A stretch of 64,000 bases of DNA from Diphasiastrum complanatum (Eukaryota; Streptophyta; Lycopodiopsida; Lycopodiales; Lycopodiaceae): positions 21,874,000-21,937,999 of the forward strand of contig CM055107.1 of assembly GCA_029204225.1 (NCBI GenBank), written 5' to 3'. Position numbers and translations under genes: made by a program. Shown piece by piece: positions 10,790 through 21,856 of the stretch; the stretch's first letter is position 1, and each line of letters opens with the position of its first letter. The notes beneath the pieces are model-generated. The model had not been told where the DNA came from, did no database searches, and saw only the letters and a list, made by a program, of their open reading frames with translations.

Positions 10790-12152
10790 ATGGCTTCGGA
10801 CATCTCCCTACTTCATCCTCTCAGTCTTAAACGACCTGCTTCAACTGTGGTTGTGAACCTCCTTCGACCCTTGTTGCATTGCCTTCTTAACCCCCTGAAC
10901 GGGTTCCTTGCCATGCTTGTGGTCATTTCTTGTCTCCTAGAGGAGGTCTTGCCCGTCACCGGCGTTCTTGTCCTGCGCTACTTCAGTCGTCTCAAGATTG
11001 CCCCCCTGTTTTTGCACCCCATTCGCCCTCTGCTTCAGCTTGGTCTTGGATTTCTTCCCTTGACGTCCTCAGAGCTTTTCACTTGGGCTTCCCTCGTCCA
11101 AGGCTCTACTTTCATATTCCCCTCGCTCTCCATCGTGAAACTCAAGTTGCTATGCGCCTTCCTCTTGATCGCTTGGCTATTGATCCCTTTGACATTGCAG
11201 CTTGAAATCTATTTCTTATTTTTCCCCTTGGTGTCTAGTCCTTCCTCCGAGGGGTGGGGATGCTGGTCATAGAGAAACTCGTGCTCGCCTTCGTCGCTTT
11301 CTGTTGGGAGACTGGGAATCGCTTCATGATGAATACTTTGCACGTTGTCAGGCACTTGTTGCTCGCAACTCACATGACTCTCAACCTCAAGGCGCCCCAC
11401 CTCTCCACCGTCGCCTTCGTCGCACCCTACATCTTGGGCAAGTTGGTGAGTATTCTCGTGCAGCTCAAGTTTTAGCTCCTCTCATCTTTCAGGAGCTGCG
11501 CGCGGTTGGTGGTGAGTTGGCTCAACTTATCCCATTTGTGCGGTTGTTCTATGCTACTGAGACTCCTCTTTTTTACAGTCTCCACGTGCGCTCTGGGGAT
11601 CTTTCTACTATCTAGTTTGCAACAGGTACTTGTCAAGGTGATCCTTTGGCTGGTTCTCTTTTTGCTCTGGCTCATTTCCGTGCACTTCGAGCTTTTGCAG
11701 AGGCCTTTCCCTCCTGCTTATTTCCTTCGGTTGCTGATGACACTCATATTGTTGGTCCTGCTCCTACGGTGCTCCTCACATTTCATCATTTCTCTGAGCA
11801 GCTGACTTCTCTTGGTTTTTCTATTCAAGCTCGCAGGTGTTCAGTGTGGTCTCCAGCAGGTCTTCCCCCGGACTTTGTTCCTCCTCAAGGTTTCTTTGCT
11901 CCTTCGGATGACATTCGCATTCTGGGTGTTCCTTTTGGGTCTGCTTCCTTCAGCTCTATTTTTCTTGGTGAGGCTGTCAAGGAGGATGTTGCTCGTTCAA
12001 ATCTGCTTCCTCGGTTGGGCGACACTCAGGTCGCATTTGGCATCTTGACGTCTTGCTTTATCCAGCGTCCTTCTTATCTGCTGCGGACTTTCTCCCCTAC
12101 TCCAGACTTTTTGCATCTCCTCTCTTCCTTTGACAGCTCTCTTATGGATGTT
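10790..12152 (+). pseudogene. Non-LTR retrotransposon copy B: zinc finger and partial reverse transcriptase
   Basis: This copy keeps the N-terminal part lost in copy A. From 10,909 the frame reads CHACGHFLSPRGGLARHRRSC, a C2-H2-type finger as in the N-terminus of R2-like elements. After a stop and frame change, a basic segment (RARLRRFLLGDW...RAAQVLAP) leads straight into the RT at LIFQELRAVGGELAQLIPF, so RT block A (QVDVSNAFN in copy A) has been deleted. The palm follows: CQGDPLAGSLFALAHFRALR, then VADDTHIVGPAP (catalytic DD) near 11,735, then the thumb (IRILGVPFGSASF, LPRLGDTQVAFGIL). It retains the segment deleted from copy A (LLRTFSPTPDFLHLL). At 12,152 the frame is cut by an LTR. The endonuclease half is absent. 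Sequence is clearly the same family as 1.3-4.3 kb. Confidence 0.75.
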
Positions 12153-12371
12153 TGTTGGAGATATTCCCAACAACGTGTAAGTAAATAAAATCATTCAATA
12201 AAATGTGTTGCGAGGGCATGGCATCCTGTGCGCGTAAGCCCATGGCCCAATGAGCACGCAAGTAAAGTTATAAATAAAATAAACTTGACTTGGGCCTTGG
12301 AATTAAAATAAAACTAGAGGCCTAAAGTCATTTTTAAACTTAGAGATTATTTTTTAGAGTTGGGTCCAAAT
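12153..12371 (+). mobile_element. LTR fragment, family P (left copy), inserted in non-LTR copy B
   Basis: It starts TGTTGGAGATATTCCCAACA, a typical plant LTR terminus that is itself palindromic, directly after the ATGGATGTT of the interrupted RT. The 219 bp match, in reverse complement and at roughly 85-90% by eye, the right copy ending at 20,958. The copy stops at CCAAAT where the copia element is inserted. Confidence 0.75.
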
Positions 12372-13005
12372 TGTGAAAAATACAGATCCTAAGTGGATCT
12401 AAACTCCAAGATCATTGGCTTGAATGCTTGCACTCCAAACTACATAAGCTAGGAATTGGCAACACATTCTATGCTACCTAGAATGCAAAGAACTTGATCA
12501 AAAAGCATTTATCACAAATGGAAACTTCCATAAACATCAAGTGCGGCCCAAAATAGCATTATACAGTCCATAATACATCAGCCTATCACTTTTGGAAAGC
12601 ACCTAAGATCATACACAATAGCTTGAAGACAATACACACAACAATGCTCTCAATGGAGGAAGAAACAATGACAATGATCTATTGATCTCAATGAAGCATA
12701 CAAAAGGTTTCTCCACGGCCTACCTGCTATATATAGCTGAGAGAGATGACTCTCTCTCCTCTCTCTAGACCCTCCTTACCTAAAATATGCCCTATATAGG
12801 TAAAATTGGCATATATGTCCAAAATACATGAAAATGGACTCATTTCGAAGGTCTTGAAGTTTGACACTTCTTCATACTGAAAAAATACACTTACTAAAAA
12901 TATCTAGACCTGTTTCACACGTGTGAAAAGTCAGATCCTAAACTATGTGTCATTTTTAGCAATTTTGGCCTAAAACTAGACAAGGAAATGTTGACAATTT
13001 TCACA
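12372..13005 (-). repeat. 3' LTR of the gag-only copia element (634 bp)
   Basis: It begins TGTGAAAAATACAG and ends TTGACAATTTTCACA on the plus strand, so both ends are TG...CA type. A TATA core (ctatatatag, 12727-12736) lies between CT-rich runs. A 16-bp palindrome, tttcacacgtgtgaaa, at 12913-12928 contains a CACGTG G-box core. Confidence 0.9.
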
Positions 13006-13018
13006 CTCCCTCTTCAAC
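13006..13018 (-). other. Polypurine tract of the copia element
   Basis: The minus strand reads GTTGAAGAGGGAG immediately before the LTR start TGTGAAAATT. This is the classical plus-strand primer of plant copia elements. Confidence 0.85.
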
Positions 13019-16000
13019 TTAACTTGCTAGTTTTACAACACTACTTTGTTCCAACTTAAGAATGATCTCCATCATCAGAATAGATCTCTTCTCAAGGATC
13101 CTAATATGTACAAAATAGGACACAACATAATTGATATAGATAATAGTGTCCATATAGGATGCTTCACTATTTCTTACATCAATTTTACATAGAATCATAA
13201 AAATGGTACATGTAAAAGAACATAGAATCTCAATTAATGAATTCCTCCATGTATCCATCTCTGGTTTCTCTGTAAAATAGCAGCAAACAAGTTGTAAATG
13301 AAAGTGATCAACAAGTGTTTGCATGCCTCCTCCACATTTCACTATACATATAGTGAATGCAACATGTATCTCCATGAATGAACTTCCATCACCACCTTGC
13401 CTTTGTAGATCTTCAATCCATGAAAGCCTTTGAGTGAATGAATGCCAAAAAGATGTGTTCCCTACTCCATTTGAATGACCAAAACCTGAACTTGAAATAC
13501 TTGAAGTACCTCCACAAGATTTGCACACAACGCTTGATCCTACAATGTCAACAAGTTGCCAATTTGCCAACACTAGAATACTAGATCTTGAACTTTGTTC
13601 AAAAGAAAACATATTGACCACTTCAATACCTTTCAAGATCTGAATGAATTCATGTACTTGATCATACAAACCAGCAATGATAACTATTCCATCTCCAAGA
13701 TCCAAAGGATGCAAAACTATGGAACTAGTTTTATTGAAATTTGACAATTTCAACACATTGACATAACAATGTTCATACATGAGATTAGGCAAGTGAGGTA
13801 GAGTAAGAAGACACTTCCTTGCAGCTCCAAAGACCTTACTTGAACCTTCAAGAACCTGTAAAAACAGATCCAAAATGCCTTGACCATTTGTCTCTTTTTT
13901 GATGCTTTTCACTAGCTTCGAATTGCCACTTGTCTCTTGGTGTTGATGAAGCAATCCAAGATCAACCTCTTGATCTTCCAATAAGACATCAAAGATCTTG
14001 CATATGTGAACATCTTCAGATCTGAAACTCTGAAGATACTCCCTCTCAAACACATGATTAAGATCCCACAAGATCTCATCAATGCTCAAATTTGACCCTT
14101 CACTATAGTTAGTGAAAACAATGCCACCATCATAAACCAAAAGATAGATTCCAACATTTCCATTTAACATGAAGTAGAGTAGGTGAAGATGAGTATCAAA
14201 CCTAATCAAAACAGCCCTCTTGAGTTCATAACAAACCTCCAAAAGCTAACCAATGATATCTCCCTTGCCTTGAAGAAGTTGCCACTTGAGTTGCTCCATG
14301 TAGTCTTCTTCAACCAACCTTTTGCCATCTTGACCATGAATGAACAATCCACCACAATCATAGAATGCTTTGAGTTGATGAAGAGATGTTAGATCCATGC
14401 TTTGGATCTTCCCAAGAACCACTCTTCCATTGCCCTTTCCTTCACAAGACTCCCTCTTAATGCTAGCACCACAAAAGTTAGAAACCTCCCTCTTGATAGT
14501 TGCACCATAAGAAGTAGAAGACTCTTGAATATTAGAAGCCAAGAAAAGAATCCTTAGTACCTTCAACATAAGAGTGATTGAAGTACTCTCTCTTTTCAAA
14601 CATGAACTTCTACTCAATGATTTAGGTAATGAGTCATATGATAATGATTCTTCCTCACTATCGTTCATAAAAACATCATTCAAAGTACATCCTACTTTGA
14701 ACACTTCACATACTTCTCTTCCTTTTGACTTGTGATCTCCCTCACCAAGTCTCATGATAGAAACCTTTGATCTACTCTTTTTATAAAGAAATGTGACACC
14801 ACTTGTTGCACAAATGACTTTATCACAAAAAGATGTAAAAGAACCATTTCCTTCAAGCATGCTCAAAGCACCATCATCTTTTCCCACATGATTACATACA
14901 TCAATATGAAAAGAATTAGAAGAACAACCATCTTCTTGCAAAGAATGACACTTAGCATCTCCATCTTTTTCCATATGAACAAACAAGTCATTAGCAACAA
15001 TCACTTCCAAAGAAGAATCTTCATCAACTCCATTGATGAAGTTAGCTCCTTCCTTACCTTTTCCATTTTTGCACTTGCCATCTAGCACCATTGAAGAACC
15101 ACCAAGCCTTGGAAGTCCATGAGTAGAAGAGTACAAACATGATGCTAATTTAGCTCCACATGACTCCATATGACTAGTAGGTAACACTAGTGCATCTTCA
15201 AGATCCAATGGATCCAAAAAATTGACCATAGATTCACCAAAGCTTGCCAAGTTAGCACAACAATTATCATCTCCAAGAAGTACATTAGATCTCAACCTAG
15301 ATCTAGCATTTTGTTTCTTATGGCATTCATTTGCAAAATGTCCTTTTATCCCACAATAAAAGCACTTGAACTTTGACTTATTGTTCTTAGTAGAAGAGGA
15401 AGAGGAAGAGTGATCATCATGATCAAAGTTACCACCTTTGGACCATTTCCCTTTGCCTTTACCTTTGCCCTTGAATTTGCCTTTCGTGAAGAAAGCCTCT
15501 TCACCTCCACCTTGCAAGGATGCACCATCAAGCTTTGATTGCAACCTATGTTCTTCAGCCAATAAGATTTCTTGCAAGTCAACCACACTTGGCAAGACTC
15601 TTTGAATGGCAAAACTTTGCACAAGGTTAGCATGTTCATTTAGCAAACCATTCAACATAACTTGGACTATTTCACCATCTTTTATGTTCTCATCAATGCA
15701 TGCTAAATCATCACTTAGGGACTTAACTCTCAAGATAAATGCATGAGCACTTTCACCCTCTCTTTGCCTACTAGAAAATATATGTCTCCTTAGGGTCAAT
15801 ACCCTAGATGTGGACTTTGATTCAAAGAGCTTCTTTAAGGCATTCCATGCCTCACTTGCACTTTGACACTTTCCAACTTCCTTGAGAAGTTCATTTGTAA
15901 CATTCATTTTAATGATATGAAGAGCCCTTTTGGCCTTCTTATCAAACCTTTGTTGCTCTTGAAGTGTGAGAGGTCTCTCTTCAATTTCTGCAACTATGTC

Positions 16001-16111
16001 CATGAGTTCATTCAACTCAAGTAAGGACTCCATCCTCACTTTCCAAGTAGAGTGGTTTGATGAACTCAACCTTTCACTAGACTCTAGCATGATCTCACCA
16101 TTGGAAGCCAT
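13019..16111 (-). CDS. Copia gag-like polyprotein with unknown C-terminal half; one in-frame UAG
   Basis: The frame runs from ATG at 16111 for 621 codons to a TAG at 14246-14248, then continues in the same frame for about 408 codons to the TAA at 13019. Residues 1-200 form a UBN2-type copia gag (SSSNHSTWKVRMESLLELNE, ALHIIKMNVTNELL, AWNALKKLFES). A lysine/glycine-rich stretch (KGKFKGKGKGKGKWSKGG) precedes a CCHC zinc knuckle, CFYCGIKGHFANEC, near residue 250. The remaining 370 residues before the stop and all residues after it match no pol domain I recognise: no DSGA protease, no HHCC or DDE integrase, no YVDD. The second part is rich in hydrophobic segments and cysteines. The single stop could be a point mutation or a programmed readthrough site. 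Gag would form virus-like particles in the cytoplasm; enzymes would have to come from related elements. Confidence 0.8.
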
Positions 16112-17270
16112 GATTCTAATGTTTCTTCAACTTTTAGGTTCTGTCCTAAAGCACTTAGCACTCACTTTTCTCTCAACAAATGATAGATAAAGAGATCTAT
16201 GAAGATTTAGGACCCTAAAACACTTCTATCTTGAACCTAGATGGTTTCCAAGCATAGAAAGGAAGATTGAAACACATGCAACACTTTGCACACACTAAGA
16301 ATGGATTACAAAATCAAACCAACCTGAACACACTCTTGCTTAAGCTCTCAAACTTTCCAGCAAGTGACCAAATCAAGTTATGGTGTGAAGAGTTACTTGC
16401 ATTCTTAGAAAATACCCAAAACTAGGATGCCAAGATTACCTAGTAATGAACAAACTTGATCAACATATGATCAACACACTAAGATATTGATTCAACCTGT
16501 AAAACCACATGTAAACCACACTTCTAAAAGTTTATAAACTCCAGCAAGTGATAAATACAAGATTTAGAGGTGAATGAATGAGCACACTTAGTGAATCACA
16601 AGACTAACTTCACTATCTTGTCAAATCTTGGTGTTTAGATGTAGATCTAAGATCACTTCACATGAGAATGTTCCTCAACCTGTTAAGAACCTGAAAACAC
16701 ACTTGCATAATGGTTAACACCTTCCAGCAAATGCTCCAATCAAATTACATAAGGAGAGTTACTTACATGCTCAACAAAGTACACCAAAAATTATGCCAAA
16801 ATTGATGACAATCTTTACAATATGCTCTTCACAATGGAGCTTGCAATATGTTCACCCAAAAAGGGGATCTTTCATCCAAATGGGAGCTTTGCTCAGCCTT
16901 TAGGAGAATTACAACTCACTCAAAAGAGCATTTGTCATCCACTTAAGGAGAAGTTTCATCCACTTAAGGAGAGTGTTCATCCAAGAATGGAGATTGTCAA
17001 CAATAGGATTGAAAAGAACATTGTTAATATTGAATATGCACAAGCCTCACAATCACAAATGATTAGGTGTTATGATCTGATCCAAAATAGTTTCTTTTCA
17101 GCCTCTGATCTTCAATAGACCTGAAATATGCTTTTGATCCACAAGTTCAACTCACAAAACAAAGGTTAGTAAGATTTGATCAACAAAGCAATGCAAAATC
17201 ATGCTAGAACTTGATCAAACATCCAAATATCACCAAAAATGGAATACTTACTGTAAATAGAAGCCAACCA
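16112..17270 (-). other. Untranslated leader of the gag-only copia element
   Basis: 1.16 kb between the primer binding site and the gag ATG without a sustained minus-strand frame. It contains several loosely repeated blocks of the type acctgtaaaacca...ccagcaagtgaycaaatcaa (near 16,320, 16,490 and 16,680), each about 170-190 bp apart. A 97-codon plus-strand open frame at 16,822-17,118 looks incidental. Confidence 0.6.
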
Positions 17271-17282
17271 GCTCTGATACCA
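17271..17282 (-). other. Primer binding site (tRNA-iMet) of the copia element
   Basis: Minus strand TGGTATCAGAGC, directly abutting the LTR end at 17,283. This fixes the direction of transcription and the LTR boundary. Confidence 0.9.
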
Positions 17283-17734
17283 TGTGAAAAATACAGATCC
17301 TAAGTGGATCTAAACTCCAAGATCATTGGCTTGAATGCTTGCACTCCAAACTACATAAGCTAGGAATTGGCAACACATTCTATGCTACCTAGAATGCAAA
17401 GAACTTGATCAAAAAGCATTTATCACAAATGGAAACTTCCATAAACATCAAGTGCGGCCCAAAATAGCATTATACAGTCCATAATACATCAGCCTATCAC
17501 TTTTGGAAAGCACCTAAGATCATACACAATAGCTTGAAGACAATACACACAACAATGCTCTCAATGGAGGAAGAAACAATGACAATGATCTATTGATCTC
17601 AATGAAGCATACAAAAGGTTTCTCCACGGCCTACCTGCTATATATAGCTGAGAGAGATGACTCTCTCTCCTCTCTCTAGACCCTCCTTACCTAAAATATG
17701 CCCTATATAGGTAAAATTGGCATATATGTCCAAA
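17283..17734 (-). repeat. 5' LTR of the gag-only copia element, truncated (452 of 634 bp)
   Basis: It matches 12372-12823 without visible difference and then stops at tatgtccaaa, where unrelated gypsy leader sequence begins. The lost part is the outer, U3 end that should begin the element. The TATA core is present at 17,638-17,647. No target duplication can be tested because the outer end is gone. Confidence 0.88.
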
Positions 17735-18831
17735 CCCAAAAAAAACACACCAATCTGCATTTTGGAGGGAAAAAGAGCCCAAAATCTCATCAGATTTTTA
17801 TATCTCCAGATCAGTGAGAATTAACCCTTGCATGACTGGCAGCAGCTCCAGGGTACTGTCCCAGACCTGCATAGAAGCCTGCGAGAGTTAGTTCCAAGCA
17901 AATTGTGAAAACCAGAGAAAAATCATAAAAAAAATTCAAAAAACCCTTGAAAAAATCCAAAAAAATTCAAATCTTTATAAGCACTCTCGCAGAGCCCTCT
18001 GAAGTTCCATCTCAGTGAGACTAGGACACAGAGAAGCTTGCAAGAGTTAGTTTTATGTCTAAGTGCCTGTGCGAGAGTTCCCAGTGAAAAAAAGACGGAA
18101 AAGTACCAGTGAACCCTCGCAGACAGCAAAATTTTCAGTTCCAGTGGTCAAGAACTCTTGTAGAGGATTCTGAAGTTCCATCTCAGTGAGACCAGGACAC
18201 AAAAGAGTTTACGTGAGTTAGTTTGATTCCAGTGAGCAGAAAATTGGATTGAAGTGCAAAAGAAACACTAAAAAGTGAAGATCCAGCAAATCCTTCCAGT
18301 AAGAACTCTCGCAGACCCTCTCAATCGATTCAGAATGTCAATTTACATCAGTGATGAAGCCTGCGAGAGTTAGTGTGAAGATCTGGTGAAGATCAAGCCA
18401 AAAAGTGATTTTGAACCCTCGCAGACAGTGAAATTTTCACTTTTTGCGAGAGTTAACTCTCGTAGAGATTTCTATAGAGAGATCTGACCCAGATCCAGCT
18501 ACTGTGAGCCTTGCGAGAGTTACTTCCCAGAGATCTACAAGATATAAAGTTTTTTTACCCGCAAAAACAGCTAGAGAACCCTTGCACAACCAACCCTCGC
18601 ACAAGAGAACCTTCACAGACTAGATCAGTAGAAAGATCTGCATCAGATCCAGCTACTATCAAAATCTCAGGTCAATCAGTGCAAGGAGTTAAAAGTTATC
18701 ATGGAAAAACCATCGTAAAGGGCCTGAAATTCACTTCTGGCCGATCAGATTGATCATATCCTTAGAGATCCAGACTGCATCCTACTGTATAAGCAAGATC
18801 CCATCACTTTGAAACCCACCATTGGATGAAT
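17735..18831 (+). other. Gypsy leader/LTR-type non-coding region with repeated GCGAGAGTT motif
   Basis: Non-coding sequence upstream of a gypsy gag. The 9-mer gcgagagtt recurs at about 17,881, 18,071, 18,363, 18,446 and 18,512, and its complement (aactctcgc, aaccctcgc) at several sites between. The same motif in both orientations fills 29,440-29,840 downstream of gypsy element 1, so the two regions probably derive from one family. Confidence 0.5.
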
Positions 18832-20190
18832 ATGAGATCGGGACGATCAATAGCACGAAGGATAGCAAATCAAGCACCACACCTTCCCAAATTAGCAAAT
18901 GTGCAACAAGAGGCAGAACCGGAACCAACACCAATAGATCCAATGGGCCAACCCGTACCTGTCGCTCCCTTGCAAGCAGTCTAGAGAGCACCACGGATGG
19001 AAATATCAAAATACTACGGATCATCAGATCCCATCCGATTCCTCCATATCTATGAGCAAGCTTGTGAAATCTACGGTGAACGGACACCTGCGGAGAAGCT
19101 GATGTTGTTCCCCGTGTCCTTATTGGCAATGGCTCAGGATTGGTTTTTCAGCCTGTCAGAGGAAGAAAAATCCACCTGGGAAGCGGTTAAGGCGGCTCTC
19201 ATTACGCGCTTTTAACCAAGAAAGTTCCTGGAAGAGCCATTCCTCCTGCTAAGCAAAGTCAAGAGGGGAAAACGAGAAAGGGTCAGGTACTATATTGAGC
19301 AGGTCAAACACTTACGATCCGAGTGCAGTGCAGCCCTAACTCCCGATCACGCGGTGATCATGTGGTTCCTAGCCAGACTACCACGAAACATCAAAAGAGA
19401 ACTGAAACGACGGGAGCAGTACGCTACTCTGCAAGAAGCTATGGAAGATGCCATCAGGGAAGAGGATGAGGGATCTGACGACGAATATCCATCCACCCAC
19501 ACTCCTACTCCCTCGATCACATCATCATCATCAAACGCATCTGCTCTATCCACCGAACTGCTGTTGGAGCAAATGACAAAATTACACAAACAGCAGATGG
19601 AGCAACTTACGGCGCAGTTTGACCAGAAATTGAAGGCCTTACAGGGAGCTGTAGCAGTAACGCCACATCAACCGGAACCAAACCAACTGCAGTACCCAAG
19701 ACGAAAAAATGTATGGTGTTCAGTGTGCACGCAAAACCATACAGCGAACGAGTGTCCAATCCTAAAGCAAAATTTGAGATTGACACATAGATTTTGCCAT
19801 CTATGCAATGCAACATCGCACGATACGGCATTTTGCCTGTTCAACCCCCGGAGTGTTCAACAGAAGAGATGTCCTTATCAGACTTCCTATCCTTACCATC
19901 AAGGGGCACCCAACATGGCACCAAGGTACGGCGCACCAAATCAACCACAACGTATGGCCTTACCTGCTCCACCAGGGCCAGCCAATCAACAAGTGGCCCA
20001 TGTAAACCTGATAGCAGTAGAACCAGAGATGGAAATGCCACCTCAACCTGAGCAGCAGCAGTGGTACAGACCAGATGAACCATTTATGGATCCTGTCATA
20101 AATGAATACGTTGCAACCTATGCAGCTCAAACTGTGGGGTCGAAGTTCTCTCGTAGTATAGCCCTTCCGCCGCCTGTCAACAAAGGTTAG
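18832..20190 (+). pseudogene. Ty3/gypsy gag, with two in-frame stops
   Basis: One frame of about 453 codons, interrupted by TAG near 18,982 and TAA at 19,213-19,215. The core reads YYGSSDPIRFLHIYEQACEI, LMLFPVSLLAMAQDWFFSL and FLARLPRNIKRELKRREQY, the retrotransposon gag fold of plant gypsy elements. An acidic stretch and coiled-coil-like segment (LLLEQMTKLHKQQMEQLTAQF) follow, then two knuckles: WCSVCTQNHTANEC and FCHLCNATSHDTAFC. The order and spacing match the gag of gypsy element 2 on the opposite strand (37.3-38.5 kb), so they are cousins. The frame ends at TAG 20,190 in a proline-rich tail. No pol follows; the element is cut off by LTR material. Confidence 0.78.
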
Positions 20191-20239
20191 ATCACTGGAT
20201 AGGTGCCTAACTATGCATAGATGCTAGTTTTAGTTAAAT

Positions 20240-20958
20240 TTCTACTTTCTCCCTTAACTCTACTCACCAGTATGCTACTCCTCTTTAACTCTACTCCTCT
20301 ACACTAACATTTATCATAGTTGGGTGCAGGGAAGGGATAGAAAAGAAGAGGTTGAGAAGAGAAGAGAGAAAGAGAGAGAGATAGAGAGTGAGGGTGGAGG
20401 TTAGCTCAAATGCTCCTTATGCTTGCTAATGGAAAAGCATTCACTATGGCAAACAATAAACATGGAAATAGAAAGCAATGGAAAACACAATCAAGAGCAT
20501 TAGCAAGTAGTGAATAGCAAATGAGGATGCTTCTCTTCCAAAAATGGTAGAGTTTCCTCCTCCTCATTAAGCATGGAAATAGTGTACAAATGGTGCCTTT
20601 TTATAAAATGGGGAAGGCCCTTGCCCCTCAATCTTATTGGCTAATATTCACAATGATCCTAGCCATTCATCTTGGACCCAACTTGATCCAAGGGTCCACA
20701 AAAAGTACATTAGAAATCACAAGATTCATGTGAGTCCCAATTTGGACCCAACTCAAAAAAGTGAACTCTAAGTTTAAAAATGACATTGGGCCTCTAGTTT
20801 TATTTTAATTACAAGGCCCAAGTCAAGTTTATTTCATTTACAACTTCAATTGCGTGCTCATTGGGCCATGGGCTTATACATGCAGGATGTCATGCCCTCG
20901 CAACACATTTTATTGGAGGATTTTATTTATTTACACTTTGTTGGGAATACCCCCAACA
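20240..20958 (-). mobile_element. LTR, family P (right copy), left end uncertain
   Basis: Its outer end on the minus strand is TGTTGGGGGTATTCCCAACA at 20,958, and 20,738-20,958 is an inverted copy of 12,153-12,371. The extra length to the left (purine-rich gaagagagaaagagag at 20,360, tttttataaaatgg at 20,600) looks like the rest of an LTR. No primer binding site is seen next to it and no TSD could be matched (GGACC follows the right end), so a solo LTR or a truncated element is possible. Confidence 0.6.
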
Positions 20959-21856
20959 GGACCCACGGCCTGAAGTAGTGCCGGTCCCTCGGCACTCTGC
21001 CGATTTAGTAGAGCGTTCTCTTGGACCGCCTATGCTGGATGAGATATCCCGTAACGTCTTCCATGAAGTTGAGACAATCCAGTTTCTTTGAGTGCTTCGG
21101 CGTGTGGAAGGACTTGTGAACTCCTGTCAACCATTCTTGATCCACCCATGTTTGGAATCGTTTCGTCCAGGGATCACCAAAGAATGCAGCTCGGTAATAT
21201 ACGCGAGCGACTGGCAGCTGGTCTTCAACTTTGTCGGAAGCGAGTGCCTTATTTGGATGAAAGAATATGGAGGGAGAAAATCATCCCATTTTGTTTCAAT
21301 GCCCATTAGATATTCCAAGTCCCGGGCGTAAGTGGCTGCCGCGCGGACTGTGGGATCGGGACAATTGATGTAGTGGCTGACAAATGCATAGAGAGCCCTT
21401 CTGGCGTCTACATCCGTTGTCCACCCATATTGAAATTTGATGATTAAGCAGTTGAAATTGTTGAGTGTGATCTGGTCCAGAGGAGTGCCGCATTCCTGTT
21501 GTCGCCACTCTAGTTGTGGTTGGAGGGCGGGTAAGGCTTGCAGTCCTTTTCCCTTGATGGTCTGAGCTGAGAATGATAACTGCCAGCCATCTCTTGATGA
21601 CTCGTGGGGATATTTGGATAAAGATTCATTGATGTTCTCCTCCACGGATTTCGGTCTTCGGAAGGCCCGATTGGCAGATATCGTTCGTGACCCTTTGGAT
21701 GATGTTGCTGGGCCCTGGCTGGTGGTTGCGCCTTGGCTCTGGTCGCGCGTCTCAGCGGCCGCATCTGTCTGCCCTTCGTCCTGGTCTTCGGACCCTTGAT
21801 CTGGTTGAAATCCCCCTGTTGCCTGTTGGCTCTGGTCTTGGCTGGTACTAGCCTAT
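20959..21856 (-). pseudogene. ORF-X, C-terminal part (split by the LTR element)
   Basis: The minus-strand frame continues the sentence broken at 26,994: DTAQ on one side joins ASTSQDQSQQATGG on the other once the LTR element and one 5-bp duplicate are removed. The part holds a glutamine/serine-rich linker, then a compact, seemingly globular region (GWQLSFSAQTIKGKGLQALP, LNNFNCLIIKFQYGWTTDVD, ALYAFVSHYINCPDPTVRAA, IETKWDDFLPPYSFIQIRHS). After a stop at 21,127-21,129 a sensible frame resumes in another phase (KLDCLNFMEDVTGYLIQHRR) up to the LTR at 20,958, so the gene once went further. I do not recognise the family. Its location suggests an accessory ORF of a gypsy element, but that is inference. 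Confidence 0.55.

Larger units (their letters stand above)
12372..17734 (-). mobile_element. Young gag-only Ty1/copia element
   Basis: Two LTR copies (12372-13005 and 17283-17734) flank an internal region with a primer binding site at the right and a polypurine tract at the left, so it is transcribed leftward. The only coding content is one long frame with a copia gag domain at its start. No protease, integrase, reverse transcriptase or RNase H motif is present. The overlapping 452 bp of the two LTRs show no differences by eye, pointing to recent insertion. The outer 182 bp of the right (5') LTR are missing. It fits the class of terminal-repeat retrotransposons with GAG (TR-GAG). Confidence 0.85.

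Noticed and set aside
12153-20958. One giant DNA transposon with 220-bp inverted termini
   Set aside because: The termini are TG/CA LTR ends, the flanks share no target duplication, and the content is other retroelements; two inverted LTRs explain it better.
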